This document shows, piece by piece, positions 30,771 to 45,442 of a stretch of DNA of 64,000 nt (position 1 is its first letter; each line of letters opens with the position of its first letter). Made by a program: the position numbers and the translations under genes. The stretch is taken from NCBI GenBank assembly GCA_003344405.1, contig NOWV01000003.1, forward strand, positions 1,488,001 through 1,552,000, given 5' to 3'. This DNA comes from Trichoplax sp. H2 (Eukaryota; Placozoa; Uniplacotomia; Trichoplacea). Below the pieces are notes generated by a model. The model worked only from the letters and a program-made list of their open reading frames with translations, did no database searches and was not told the origin of the DNA.

Positions 30771-33700
30771 ATGTACATAGAAGCCAACATGGCAACCGCG
30801 GACAAAACTGATCCAATCGTTAATAAGGAACAATCCTCAATTCATAAAGATGGAGAAATTCCTAGCGAAGACCTACGTAGAGGAATAGAGCAATTAGTTG
30901 AACGTTTGACTGTTATCATGAATGAAACCCGTTCAATTTCAGCTACGGAAGATATACTGTTGAATTTAGAAAGCACGGATGAGAATTTCCATAAGTAAAT
31001 TCATACACTGTATACAAACAACTTATTCATACACTTATATGTTACGTATGGATAAACATGTACTAGTACAGTATACACCCTACAGTATTGTTATTGAATA
31101 GAAGATAATGACTGAAGCCTATGGTAAAGTTAGTAAATTTATCTAGATTAAAATAAAATATGTTTTATTTATTTTACTTGATTTTGCTAGATATGAGTTA
31201 GTTAAACTATTACGGAGGAAGATTGAGACACAACTGGGTCCACTTATTGATGATGAGTTAGATCGGATTAGCCTAAGTAAAGAAGCACAACAAGATCATA
31301 TATCGAATCTATGCAATAAAATCTTATCTTCTCAAGAGTTAGTAGCACTCAATATTTACTATCGTTGTTGTTGCATACAATCACTCAAAAATCATCAAAA
31401 TTTTTACCATGCAGATTTTCAAATTTCTCTCATTCACTCCATTACGAAATAAAAACTATTATAGATGATTTGGTATGGGATTGGATATTACAGAAGAGTA
31501 CTTTGAGATATTTAATCTTTCTAAAAAGACTAATAACATTATAGATTACTCTACGAAATAATTTTTGTACTGATTGCGAGCATAAAATGACGTAGCTACT
31601 TCATATTTTGGGATTTAGGTGCAGAATTATCATGACGACATTCACTATCACACCAATCAAATGGAAGGTATAAAAACTAAGTCTGGAATTATAAAAGACG
31701 AGATTATTTTTTTAAATAGTAGTTCAGAAGACGACAGCGAATATTCTTCGGTATGGCAATTAATAATGATAATGATAAATATTCGTAACTTACTCCTTAA
31801 TTAACAAACCAAATTATACCCTAAGTAACAAAAACTACCGATTAATTATATTTTTATATCGGGCTGGGATTTCATTGCAATAAACAATTGCTATCATGAA
31901 AATTTTACTAGACCGAGGACTTTTTTTTCACATCTCAAAAGAAGCTCAATTCGATTGCAAAGAACTTAGGTAAAGAAAATACTAAAGAGGTATGTCTATA
32001 GGCTATTACTGTAAGACCATTTCCTATCATTTTGCATATATATTATTAAGTTATTGAACTAGTAAAATGATATTTTAGCTTCCATCCAGCAACTTTACTT
32101 CCTCATGACAGTTAGTATGTTATTACTTTGACCGGTCGTCTCATGTTTCTCATTTAGGATCGCCTTCGCGCAGTTAGAGCATTATCTAATATGCCAGAAT
32201 CGGATATTATAAGTGGAGATTTTTGGTCAATACTATTTGAGAATTTAACAACTATATTATCGGATGACGATAGAGAAATAGCTGTGAGTTACCATGCTTT
32301 AGTATGATAATAGAAGTGAAATTAATATTTATACTATTGAATATTATTTCTCAAATTACAATATAGTTTTATAAGCAAAAACTTATATGATTATCAAGTT
32401 TTAAGCGTTACTTGAGAAACAAAATATCAAATACTCTTGTATTAGTTCTATGCAAGCTAAAATTAAATTTATTCAGAGATTCTATTATATATTCGTATAT
32501 ACTGTGTTACTGTGATACATAATACTCCAACGCATGACATATAACCTAAAGAAAGCATGTTCTATTTCTTTGTATAAAAACTAATTTGCCGATATTATTT
32601 ATATCGTACACTGAAGGAATCAGGTCTTTGCTTTCTGGAATCTGTACTGTCATCCTCTGACTACTTACTTACAACTCATATCTATAGTACTTTAGGTAAG
32701 TTAATTAAGTAGCATTATTTCCTGTTGTATCACCATCACAACCAGATTGCCTGGCTGTAGTCTAATTGCTATAAATAAAAACGATTATGGATAACTTTAT
32801 AGAGCTGAACAATTTTAATACTGATATGCAGTTTTTATACAGTCTTGGATATTATCAACCCTACTACAGAAGTAACGGAACATAAATATATGCAGTATTT
32901 CATTGATTGTAGCATAAAATTTTTCTGCATTTTTAGTGCTCCACATCACTTAAATATCAATTAACGCCAATTTCTAATCGAAATTCATTCAGTCAAATCA
33001 TTATATTGTAATCATCTAATCAATGATAGAATAAAATCTAAAGTTACTGCTTGTATCCCAGATCAAAATATAAATATCAATCGATGCTAACTTTAATTTA
33101 AATACTGTTAATTATGTAATATGTGCCCTTACATTTTACAGTAAATTATTTACAAAGCTTCTTCGCTGACCCTGATAATAAAAAATACAGTCAAGAAGTT
33201 TTCGACATAAACCAAACTCAATTCAATCATTTGTTGAAAGGGGTAAGTATACTAAATTGAAGAATTGGCTCTGCAACCGAATGATAACCTCTTACATGAA
33301 ATTTCTTCATATACTTTTTATTAACTCAGATGCGACTAATGAATTTATTCCTGCGCGATATGGCACCTTACCTAGTTCGCTATTCAGAGAAGTATGCTAT
33401 AGTCTCAAATCCATTTAAATTTAATATCCTAATATGATTCTAGTGAAATATTAAGATTTCTGTGAAAGCATATTTCGTTTTGCTATCTCACGGAGCGAAT
33501 AAATTATCCTATGCAGATCAGTATAATTGTCATTATTTAATGATCTCACGGAACTTAATCCAAATTAACATTAAAATTGATCTTTTACAACAGCAAAATC
33601 AATCTTCTTTAAATACTATTTTACGCAGTAAATTAGCCAATACCCATCCTTTACCAATATAATAGTAATTACTTATTAATTTAATAATTAAAGCAAAAAC

Positions 33701-36700
33701 TTTATACCAATTACAGCCTATTCCTCAAATTATGTAAATCAATAATGCTATATCTGGTATAAATGAGATATAGTTTCATGCTTCTAGCATCCTGCCAGCT
33801 CATAATACTGCCATCCACAGTATTAGCTTTAGCTCTTAATGATACTAAATCTCGAAGAAATCTTAATGAGATACAGAATATAATTATTACTGGATGAGCT
33901 CTTTCAGTCCCTTCTTATTTAAATCCCATAATATTGCATAATTTAAATAAATCATATGATGATTCTTAAAATATTTTATCTCCTTCAGATTTATTGTTAC
34001 CATTATAGAATCAACCCTAAAATTAATGAATATCTCAACCAGCACTGTACAAATAGGGTCTATTAAAGTTACACCTATGTACTTAATTGGACTAATTGAT
34101 CCCAATGCTATTTGGTTAGACAGAATTACGGTAAGGTGGAATTGTTATAATGGTTAAAGGAAGACTTGTGATACCGTAGGTCGTATGAAACATCGATATT
34201 AAAAAACTTAATATACTCAAATTATAATGTAAGTGAAAAAGGATTTCCTTCTATTCGTTGCAAAATTCTCTAGCAAGGTCACTATACCCGAGAACGCATT
34301 TATAAATACGAAACTGAATGTAAAGCAATGGTAAAACAAATATCTCCAGTAATCTAGTGGCAATAAATTGACACCGCAACAGTTGTAGCAAAGCTATATC
34401 TTTTGCATCTTTATAATGAAATGTATCAATATTAATATACCGTTATTAATATATTATTACAGATAGTATTAGCTATTTCCAAATGTTTTCGTGTCATTAA
34501 TGATTTCGACCAAGAAATAATCATTGCGAATACCAAAGAAGAAAGCGATCAAATGGCCCAAGGTAAAACAAATGGAACCACCATACAGATTTCCATAGCA
34601 TGTAAATCGTCTTCATTTGTAGGAGCAAAACTATCACAGAATAGAAACCTCCATTCCGTCATCGTAGATATGTTTGAGAATGCTGTTATGAAAATCATTA
34701 TTATCATTTTTCTTGTATTCATTGCCTGCTAGAATTCTTAGCCATAATCCGAAGGAATTATCATTTATACGGGCACTTTTTAGTAAAATTACTCAATTTT
34801 CTTAAGCTGTAATAGAATCCCAAGTAAATTTGTTTCAGATTTTTATCTTAGTACAACTTCAAAGATTACCCTTTGAACCTGCTTAGGCCAATATCAGAAC
34901 GATTGCTAACAACAGAAATTAATTACATATTCTAGATGGCTTTCACAAATCTCATCTATCTTTACTAACAATATTGAGTTTATTACATCTTTTCGATAAA
35001 TATTTTGCACTAACGGTACCTCAGGCGATTTTATTATCATAAAATTCTTAATTATTAATTTTTATGATGGATAACTACTCCTTTGAATTTGCACAATTAA
35101 CGTCCCTAAACGGGTGCAATAGTTATTATTAACTATACAAAACTCTTTTAACTTTGACTTCAACTGTGATGAACTAATACACAAGCAGATTCTTATTTAC
35201 GCCTATTAATAATATCGATACTACGTTAATTTCTTTACTGCTACTTTAGATTATGGAATATTATCGAATTAGGCTAAGCTTTTACCGTTAATGAAATGAA
35301 AGCCATTTAAACTTATTCACTTATATTAAATTATAATTTTAAATGACGAGACATTATTCAGTTGAAGTTATTACAATCAGCACTATTAGATCGTTCATAT
35401 TCCAGTAGATTTAATATACTTAAAGAAAAATATCTGTTTACCAACTGTTCTCGTTAAATTTTATCTACAATTAGCTGCTTACACCTACACCGATGAAAAT
35501 CTTCAATACTGTGGCTTCTTCTACAGTCTTAATGTCCTTGGAAATTTCATTTACTATAAAGGTGGCAGACAACTTTTCCCAATTCAACTGCCAAATATTG
35601 ACGGTGAGCTGCTTATCATGGTACTTTCAGTTTTAACTATATACAAATGCCATAAACCAGAATTATTTCGATAGATATCGTTGTAAAGCCGTCCCTAAAT
35701 ATATACTGTAGACTTGGTTAAATATAACATAGAATACAATCATTTGATCTCTTTTTTATCATATGGATAGACTTCAACGTTGAAGATTTGCTAGTCTATA
35801 TGATTAAACTTATGATGGCATTTTCGAAGACCTCTATATCAATAGAAGGTAAGCGTTACCCAAGTAAACAATGTTTCTCCCTGTTATACTATTCTCACTT
35901 TAGATTCAATTCCTGTTGTTCTAACTTGTATTACATAATATTATGACGGTTTCTCTGATCATGGTGTAGATAAACTCAACCCTGCTAGTGTTGTACTGAG
36001 AATTCTTCGACGGCTTATTGCTAATACCATTACATGTCAACAGTGCATCTGTAAGGTAAAGTTACCCTCTGCCATTAACTCCCTACTACTATGATCACAT
36101 GAGGTTCAATAAAACTAAAAATATTAAAGCCGTAACAGCAATCACACTGTATACTTCTTATGGACATTCGCAATTAATGGATATTCACTACGAGTATTAA
36201 CGAAAGATAATTTATTCCCCGGATCATAATAGGAACGATTAATCAATGTATTACTTTCTCCAATAACTTCAATCCTGGAAACAGGCAATGTAAGCAGTTG
36301 CTCTGTTGCTTCCTGATGTCTTGATTTATAGTAACATTAATCAATCAAATTATCGTTTTCAATATGCGTTTATAATTCGTGATTAGGACATGAAAGGATT
36401 CATAGATAACACTTTTGTATATGTAATTGAAATTTTAATGGCACTTTCCGCCTCGAGTCCTGGTTTCGAATTCTTGATTAAGTGCGTATAACCTAAATAA
36501 TTAACATTGGTCTTATAATGTACGGTACAGGAAAGAGTCCGTACTTCTTCTTAAAGAGCTTCATATTTATAAATCTACTTTTTACTTGTTATATTGACGA
36601 TGAATAAGATGTGAAACGTAATAGCTAATCTTTCATTTTCTTTATTAAATTATATCTGAATTTAAAAAACGTATCATTACTCTATCTTGGTGCAGTTGGA

Positions 36701-39700
36701 AAGTTCCTATCCGTATCTTGGTTCAATTTACAAAAGAATTATTAAAGCCAGATAAATCAGCACAAAAATGGCCTCCTAAATACGTAGTAAAAATTATGAC
36801 ATTTTTTCGACATTTATACCAAACGTGTATTGGTTTCTCGCTGTTGGAGGAGCTAGATTCACATGATACTCTGTTAAACTTTCCATGTAAGGTAAGATAA
36901 AGTAGTTTCCTATATACGAGTGTGATAAAAGAAGCTAAAAATTCGATAACTTCCAGTGTTTTACTGTATGTAAGTAAGTCTCTGTCACTTGTAATTCTCA
37001 TAGAGTCTCAAAGTGAAGCTCTTCCGAACTTATTTTATAGTCAGCAAGTGTCCATATTACATTCTTCTCCAAAATATAGAAATAGATTCTCTATACGTAT
37101 TGCAGAATAAGGAAAAACAGTTACTTCGTACTATCTTCTCATTCTAGAATTTTACAAGGACATTCAAAGAGTTAAATTGAAAAATATTAACGTTGCTAGT
37201 AAAATATTAGAGTATATATACTAACAATGTAGAAAAGGAAAAATTTTTGTCTAAACTTGGATCTTGTATCGTAAAACACCATAGTAATGATAACATCTCT
37301 GTGAAAGTAAAACAATTTTACAAGACCGATATACTAATTCATTCACCTCGTATAGAATGCACGAATTCACTGTAGAATCACTCAATACGTAATTAGAACC
37401 ATATTAAGCCTTTACGATATGTTTCAATGTAATTAATTAAAAAAATAATAGTAATTAGCTGGCAAAGTGGCAGTATGCCTCATTGAAAACTCATTATAGA
37501 ATCAATTCGATCTATAAATGGCACTAAGGGCCAATTTTGCCTCATTAATAGGTTAAAGACCTTAGTTCTACAGCTACGTCATCGTCAAATCTTGACAGTC
37601 AGCTTGTTAATTGGGACCCAAGGTATGATAATGTGTCCGTATATTAATATATATTATTAGAAATAGAATGATCCTGAAATACTCGTATACGATTATTTCG
37701 TCATTTTATCAACTCTTCTCTCTGGGACCTTCAAGGTTATTATGGCAGCTTATCGATTGTATTACATACTATGCTATGACACCCAAGGTAAGCTATGCCA
37801 ATCTATAAGTCGATAAGCAATCGCTAATTAAAGAAAAATCATAAATATAATTCACGAACTATATAATGATTACACATTAGGGTGTTTTAAAATTGGAATC
37901 ACACGATGCACTGGTCGACTGCGTAAATCATATCTACTACATTTGTTATCAAGATATTCAGGTTAGGGAAACCTAAGATATAATCAGATGTAGTCTTTCC
38001 ATATTGATATTAAATTTTCAAAATCTTAACTGTAATGTAATTCACTTGTTACTAGATTTTAGAACATGAAAAGTTGCCATACTATATTATCCTAACAAAT
38101 ATCACATCCACACCACCTGGAATAAATGCTTTACTAAAGACAGGTAATAGAAAGATGTTGCAAAAAACGCAGCGTATGAATTTTTATGTTATACGAGTAT
38201 ATCTAATATAATGATAAAATATGTGAACTTCTTAAATCTTTAGTATTACTAAAATCTTGCATTTAGATTATATGAAATATTTGGCTAGTGATATTTGGTC
38301 TGCCTTTGAAGCTCAACGGCCTGATGATTTCTTTATTATACCGCAAACATTTTTATATTTACCTGGTGATCCAATGGATAAGAAAACCTACGATGTATGA
38401 TAAAACGGTTATTGATTCTTGTACCAACTTATAACTTATAGAAAATTTAACTCATATTAAGCTCTATAGCATATTAAATTTAATGCATTTATATTTTCCA
38501 TGTACAATCACATGTAGGTATTTATAGCAATTATTAGACTACTGTCATCATTTCCGGCAGTATACGAAATTCTTTTAAAGGAAACGTTATCACGTGAAGA
38601 ATCCCTGATTCCAGTGGAAACACTTGAAGTAATAGTTCTTTTAATACAATGACTGTAAAATGGCCATTTCTTTTCATTTCTAATTAATGTAAACCAACTT
38701 TCTAATAGGATATTATCCAGCGAATGATTCTCATCGATATTGAAGAACAGACTTTTGCTGAATGTGATTATTCTCAGTGGCATTTATTTGGACTACGGTA
38801 TCATATTAGAGATAGAATCATTAATTGATAGGAAAGTGCTTTAAGATAAAATATTTTTATGCTGTTTATTCGAAATCTTGCTTCCTAGTATGCATTATTA
38901 TTGATGATAATATTGAATGCTGGATAGTCATAACTTAGTAATTAATTATGGAATATGTATGGCATTTATGCGCAAGGTTGCTGGAAATTCTTACTACATG
39001 CCTTGATACTTATCTGTTCCTGGAATCGCGTTATGGGCTTCAAAAGTTTTTACTTGAGCGTCAGGAAATATGTAAAATTTGTGATAGGTAATACATTGTA
39101 GAATAGGTCAATTTTATAAAACAAACCCTATGTAACCCCACATATAATATAACTACTGGCTACTTTAAACTAAAAGTATTCTTAATCCAGATTTATCAAT
39201 AATTAGGATAAATACTGTTCTTGCTAAAACAATATTTCAACTAAGGACATAGCCAACATATTATTATTCTATACATATGCTTTAAAATCCTAGTACTACT
39301 TTTAGTTAGTAATTCTAGCAGAAAACTTTTAAATAAGACCCCTTATAGAGAAAATATTATTTAATACCTTAGTTATAGGGTGTTTAAGACCATAAAATGA
39401 AATTGCAATTTGAGGATTCGCGCAATATATAGTATACTGTACACGTTGTTAAGAGAATATTCTTTATTCTTTATTATGGATCTCATAAAATGCTCTAATA
39501 CTCAAGATTAATTAATTTAATCAATCTAAGATGAGAATTTTCTAAATACACAACTGTCATTTGTGATATTAAAATTATAATATTTAAACATTTTTACTCA
39601 TCTAATCAATATTTGAAAGAAGACGCTACAGCATTTTGATGTTATGATCAATCACTTTAGATTTGTCTTACTCATACCTAAATATTGTATATTAAATATT

Positions 39701-42587
39701 AGATAACTTAATAATAAGCTTATTAATACTAGTACAATTTTCAATGTCAAAATATCTATGATGGATTGTGAGTCTAATATTAGATAATTCTTTTATGATT
39801 TTCATTATGACATTGATGGACTCTAAGATAAAAATTTTGTGAATTGTTTCACTTGTTTTTGTTGCATCTTAAGATTCACATTAATCCTCATATCCATTAT
39901 TACTACCTGAAGTATTTTATTTTTATTCATATCAATGAAGTGACGAATTTATAGCTGATGTCCATTCTATTGAACGCAATCGGATTCTTGTCAGAATTAG
40001 CTCTATTGGTGGTCCCACAGAACGTCATCTTCCTACCAGAGATATCTCGGTTAACTTTATAGATATGAACATATTGTAGATCATCTCGAAAGAATTGTGG
40101 TCTCAGAATTTTCATTTATTATTCCTGTAATGTACTTGTTGCGTTCGAAACAATGATAGCGGATACGTACTTTCGTAATTTTAGAATCCTGAGGATCTAC
40201 CACCTCAATTTTCTTGTCTTCCGCTGCCATCATATTACTTACCAGATATGCAAAATCAAAAATCATCAGTTGCTACAGGTGAAAATCTATCGATGCCATT
40301 ATGTTTAATCAATATTTGGAGTAATGACAAAAAAATAACTTTTATGCTGTTAATTCCTGGCATGAAAAAACTACAGAAATTATAGAAGTAATCAGGTCGC
40401 AAGAGGAATTGAGTAGGTTAGTTGTACGCATTAGGAATTTCATACGACATTTTTAATAGTATGAAAAATTCGCAATCTTTTGCAAATTATCATCAAATGT
40501 GTTCTATAACTTAACTATTGATTTTGAACCGAATATAGTGAGGATTGGTTGAGAAATTGTAAAGACGCATTTTATCGCCTTATTACTTTGGAGCCTGAAA
40601 AATTGGTTGGAGCCGGTAATTGTTCATGTATATGATTTTTACCATTTTTACCTGCACTCTAATTGCTAATCTATGCCATTTAAAGGTTTATCTGATCTTT
40701 TATGCGCCGTTTGTGTTGTGTCAGAGAAACAGGAAGTTTATCTACCTAAAATAGGTATTAGCACTTCTTAATTGCCATATACTAGTAGGCAATGTTAGGG
40801 CATAAATTGTTACAACATTACTCACGATAACTTAAAAATAATGCTCAGTTGATACCAAGGTAATAGCAAAGTCTAGAATTAAGGTATAGTACTAATATAC
40901 TTTTTTCCATTGAAATCTTTCAGCCACAACAGATAGTGATTTGTCTCGGACACAAGCATTTGATCGTACGAATGATATGATATCGAAAGGGATTTATTTA
41001 GTCATAAAGTAATTACACTATATCATATACGAGCTCGTTAGTTATAAAAACTGACAATATTAAAGCTTAACTGTGCCATATACTAAAGCTATTAAAGATA
41101 TATTCTTAATTGATTTTACGTATTTATTAGCTACGGGCAGCGTCTTCATTTACTTGAAGAAACACCGAATAACTATTCAAATTTATCGAGCCTTTATCAT
41201 CGTTTTTATGATCACTTAAAAGGTTAGCATAGTTTAATTCATCTATTTATGGAATAATTTACCGTAACTATTCTTGCACTGTATTAACAATGGAATTTCG
41301 AATTAGTTGATTCGTCGAATAAGTACACAGGATTTGATTGGTTTGCTGCCACTGTATACTTAATGCTACGCGGTAATTCTGATTTAACATGGGACTTTCT
41401 ATGCCGATTTTCTACAACATTATCATCTTTATTTTTATGGATGCCACGTGTTTACGCGGTATGTATGCATTAATTAAAATGCTACAATCGTTACAGCAAT
41501 AATGGTCAATACTTCAAAACTATTAAATTATGCATTTTATGATGTGTTCAATCGGCACAATCCTGTATCTTATTATAGGGAGTGACTTCAAGTCCATTGC
41601 TTGATTCGGAAATTCATCCAACTTTTTCCATAATCTGCCACGAAATCGATCGCGTTTTACAAGTAAAAATATAATCGTCAAATTCGCTAAATTTCGTCTA
41701 GAGAAAGTAGCAGATATAAGTAGAAAAGTGATTTTATACGTTTCACAACCCTTAAAAGATTGTCTTAAATATCTTATAGCTTGAATTACCACTGGTTCAT
41801 TCTGCTTTTCTTATGGCTGGATATCCAGTGTCACAAGTATGACACTATTCAATGAAGAATTCTGAAATACATGATATAATGACATTTAGTATCAGACCTG
41901 CGTTATAATATATAGTGTTAAATGTAATAAGTTAACCTTTAATTTAATTTTATGCCACCAAAATCTTAATTTATTTCATCATGGGTCTTTTTCTAATTTT
42001 AGATTTGCCAACATTGGCTAAGACAAATGTTTTGGAATTTCTTAGATTGGCAGGAAATTTGCTACTATCTATCGATATGTATTATTTTAGGTGCTGATTA
42101 TCAGGTTAGTATGATAGTTTAGATAATTACGGTATACGATAGTTAAGGTTAAGACCAATACACCTACAGTATAACCATCCTGCGGAATCTTTCAAACACT
42201 CTATTGTTGCAAACACTGCTATGATATCACCATTAAATGTTATGGCGGATGAATGTATTTGTCTAGGTATACTTTTGTATATCGATACTTCGTCATCTTC
42301 AAGATAACATCATAGAACAAACACAAAATAGAACATTGATCCCGTTCTTAAAAGTAACTAATAGAAATAAAGCATCATTAAGATTTATATAAATTAATAG
42401 TATTATTTGTAATAAGCAATATTAAGGTATATTGATTGTTTGCATTTTGTATTGCATGAAGGGAGAGCCAATTCGAAATTTTACCATTAATAATTATATA
42501 GCGAGCATGAAGGAAATGGAAATTAAGTATCGAACGTCGATCATGACAAGGTTAATAGAATTTTCTAAAATTATCTTAGCAAAGTAA
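30771..42587 (+). CDS. TBC1D32: TBC1 domain family member 32 (Broad-minded)
   Basis: Large alpha-helical protein with a C-terminal TBC-like domain, needed in vertebrates for ciliary assembly and Hedgehog signalling together with the kinase CCRK/CDK20. I trace 38 exons: 30771-30994, 31191-31341, 31619-31750, 31942-31989, 32158-32283, 32617-32695, 33142-33242, 33330-33391, 33989-34130, 34274-34348, 34463-34562, 35475-35603, 35771-35848, 35970-36055, 36233-36289, 36387-36481, 36696-36891, 37552-37622, 37736-37787, 37881-37961, 38056-38143, 38267-38394, 38518-38628, 38709-38797, 38977-39087, 39941-40049, 40185-40278, 40377-40416, 40539-40615, 40686-40754, 40924-41008, 41131-41222, 41307-41458, 41579-41662, 41780-41836, 42003-42104, 42170-42266, 42427-42587. 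They give 1276 residues (human about 1257). Landmarks in order: [115 protein letters not shown]. Exons 12, 37 and the start (30771 or in-frame 30789) are the least certain. Confidence 0.9.
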
Positions 42588-44714
42588 TGCTCATATTACA
42601 TTTTAAAAGCTGTTTTATAGTGAATGAATATATTTAAGTTTGATTTTTATTACGGTTTTATTTATTATTTGTTATTAAGAATGACAAATTATATTTCTGC
42701 CAATATGCTCAAAGAATAGAATTCTTTATACCTAAATTATTTTGATAATAGAATTTTTTTCTCTCGGTGGTAATACCGCTTAGCCAATCAAGCCTACAAT
42801 AATTACAATTATATATGTGAAAATCTTTTTATAAAATACTATAATTACTATACTTTAACACTGGCACTGTGTTGCAATATAAAATAATTTAGAATATGTA
42901 AAAGGTTTATTATCCTCTTGATTTAGATAAATGAATTTATATACTTTTACTTAGAATTATACCATTGACACGATACTGTATCGTTCCGGGACATACTTTT
43001 AAAATAGATTTTATAGATAAAAAAGGATAACTATGCAAAACAATAGCTAGACGATTGAATGATTTCACAAGTAAATTTCATGATCTTTTATGTCTAAACT
43101 TATCTATTTATTTAGATTTATTAGCATCGATTCATCAATCGTGCAATTTATACGCGTATATGACATACTGTTATATATTGTAATGTATTAAGGCCAGCCG
43201 TTATTGCTAAATTTTAAGCTGGTTACGAAGCTATAAATTCTATGAAATTATCAGCAGATTATCATGTTTTTAGCTATGTATTACAGTGTAAGAAGATTTG
43301 CATAATATTACTGATTTCAATGACACATACTTTGGATGAGCTTAATATCTTAATTTGGTACTTTTGTACTAAAAAAGTTGATTTCAACAACAGTTGTATG
43401 ACTTGATTCAATAAAATTTTGAGATTATCATACGGAATTCTATTAAAGCTTCGAATGGGTACTGTCAATATTGATGTATTTTAATTTAATGGCTTGTTGC
43501 GAAGGTTGTTAAGTGATTTAATTTTCAAGCGAGCTGAATGTTACTGACAACCTCCATTTGATTGCCATAAATAAATACGTGTATTCGAATAGCTGATAAG
43601 AGTATATTTGCCATGGTGATACGTTATCATCTATTATACTTATAATAATACTAATTGGTATCCAATTTAATGTTGTATATCAACATGACAGAACTGCCGG
43701 AATAGTCAATAGTGGGTTCTACAAGTACCGTTCTCCCATAGTTCGATGGAAAGGAGGGTGCATGAGATGTAACTGCTGATTATATAGTACGAATGATGAG
43801 CCTATTAAAAGCGTTGTCTTTTTACTGTACAGTAGTATGGAGTAGTTACCGCAGCTGCCTTAAATTCAATTTTAATATAACTATTAAGTTAACTTATTAG
43901 GAGGTAGTCTGTATATCTGGTATTCATTCGAAAGAAACAACAATGACTGCACGGCAAATTCTTTTCAGATCATTGAACTACAGTATGTTGCAAGAAATGT
44001 TTATTCTGAGCTACTGTTGTTTGTATCTACATATACGTTGATAGCTGTGATTGATTTTTGATGTCCCTGCTTCACGGTTTAGCGCATAATTTGACTAATG
44101 GCTTCTACAGTAATGTATACTTGATGATAATCAAGAAATTGAAATTTTAGAACATTACTGATGTGAGCGTAGCGAGCGGGGGCAGCTGCTAGTAAATCAC
44201 CTAACAACTGGAAAATGTCGGTGTAGTGAGATGTTCTACTAATATTAATATTATACGTGCTATGGTACTGAATATGTATTCTGTATAGTCAGTATGATGA
44301 AGGTTATTTATTGAAGTGGATGAAATGTAATTCAATGATAATATTCTCGGTTCTGGTTGGGTATTAGTGATTGTAATAACTACATGTGCTGTCGATAATG
44401 TTACGTATTGGTACGTGTAATCCTGTGTGTTTTACGATGTACAGTACGCTATAATAAGGATATAACGAGAACCGGGAACATTCTATAAGTTGAATTGCGT
44501 GAGACATTCCTGGCAATAAAGGTCTAAAACATGCCACGCGGTGCAATTTTGCAATTTCCTGCTTGGCATGATGACAACATCATCAGCTACAGTTTGGAAT
44601 CTGACTAGGAAGCAAGTGGATACAGCAAGCCCATACAGGTCTCCCAGTCACAGCACATCACAGCACATCCAATTCGTCATTGCCGTATTACTGCGATTTT
44701 ATTGATGCTAGACT

Positions 44715-45160
44715 ACATTTCGTAGTACTACAGTATATGTCCACTGCAGTACTGTACTGTACACTACTGTAAACTGTACAGTCTACAGTCTACAGTACGG
44801 TGCAGAAATGCAACAGAAGGTACTGTACTGTACTGTACAGTACAGTAAAACTTCAAATCTTACAGTACTGTTCACTAAGTGTTCAGTACTGTACAGTAAT
44901 CCATTCCATTTGCAAAATTAAATACTGTAATTGCTATACTGTACAGTATACTGTACCGTATGCAATACTACATATGCGGTAAGCACGGGTACGGTATACA
45001 GTGTACAGTACAATACAATACTGTACTGTACTTTTTCCTCTTAAATGCATTACTGTAATTGTACAGTATAAAATAAATAAAATTGAAATTGAAAAGCCTA
45101 AAAAGTCTAGACCATACTAGAAAGTAGATACTGAGTTTTGTTGTACTGTACAGTAAATTG
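44715..45160. repeat. TACTGTAC palindromic array
   Basis: Dense overlapping GTACTGTAC/TACAGTA units run from about 44725 to 45070, with a last unit near 45145. Variants such as GTACGGTATACAGTG break the array. Both strands read the same motif. Confidence 0.8.
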
Positions 45161-45442
45161 AAGTCATTGATAATTCTACAAATAATCCAATTTTAATTTC
45201 TATCGGCTAGATAGAGTACACCGATCGAAAGATTGCAGCCTACTGTATGCATAACATATACGCGTATCGATTGTTATATAACAAACTCTTACAACGCTGT
45301 AGCCTAGAGACCCTACTTTAGAGACTCTCCATGGGTCTCCACTCTCTCGTGTAGCCCTATATTAAAGGTGTGAGTTTCAATTCGAATAAAAAATCGTACT
45401 AAACATTGAGCACTGTAGCTTGTGCCGTGCCGTGCTGCCATC

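Noticed and set aside
33462-33662. Plus-strand 66-codon frame in TBC1D32 intron 8
   Set aside because: Using it breaks the phase. Exon 8 joins directly to 33989, giving [17 protein letters not shown] as expected.
34623-34740. Possible extra TBC1D32 exon ([13 protein letters not shown])
   Set aside because: No in-phase continuation to the conserved [14 protein letters not shown] exon was found. Direct joining of 34562 to 35475 keeps frame and matches the family.
40081-40266. Minus-strand frame starting [20 protein letters not shown]
   Set aside because: It is the shadow of TBC1D32 exon 40185-40278, which matches the family in the plus strand and fits the splice phases.
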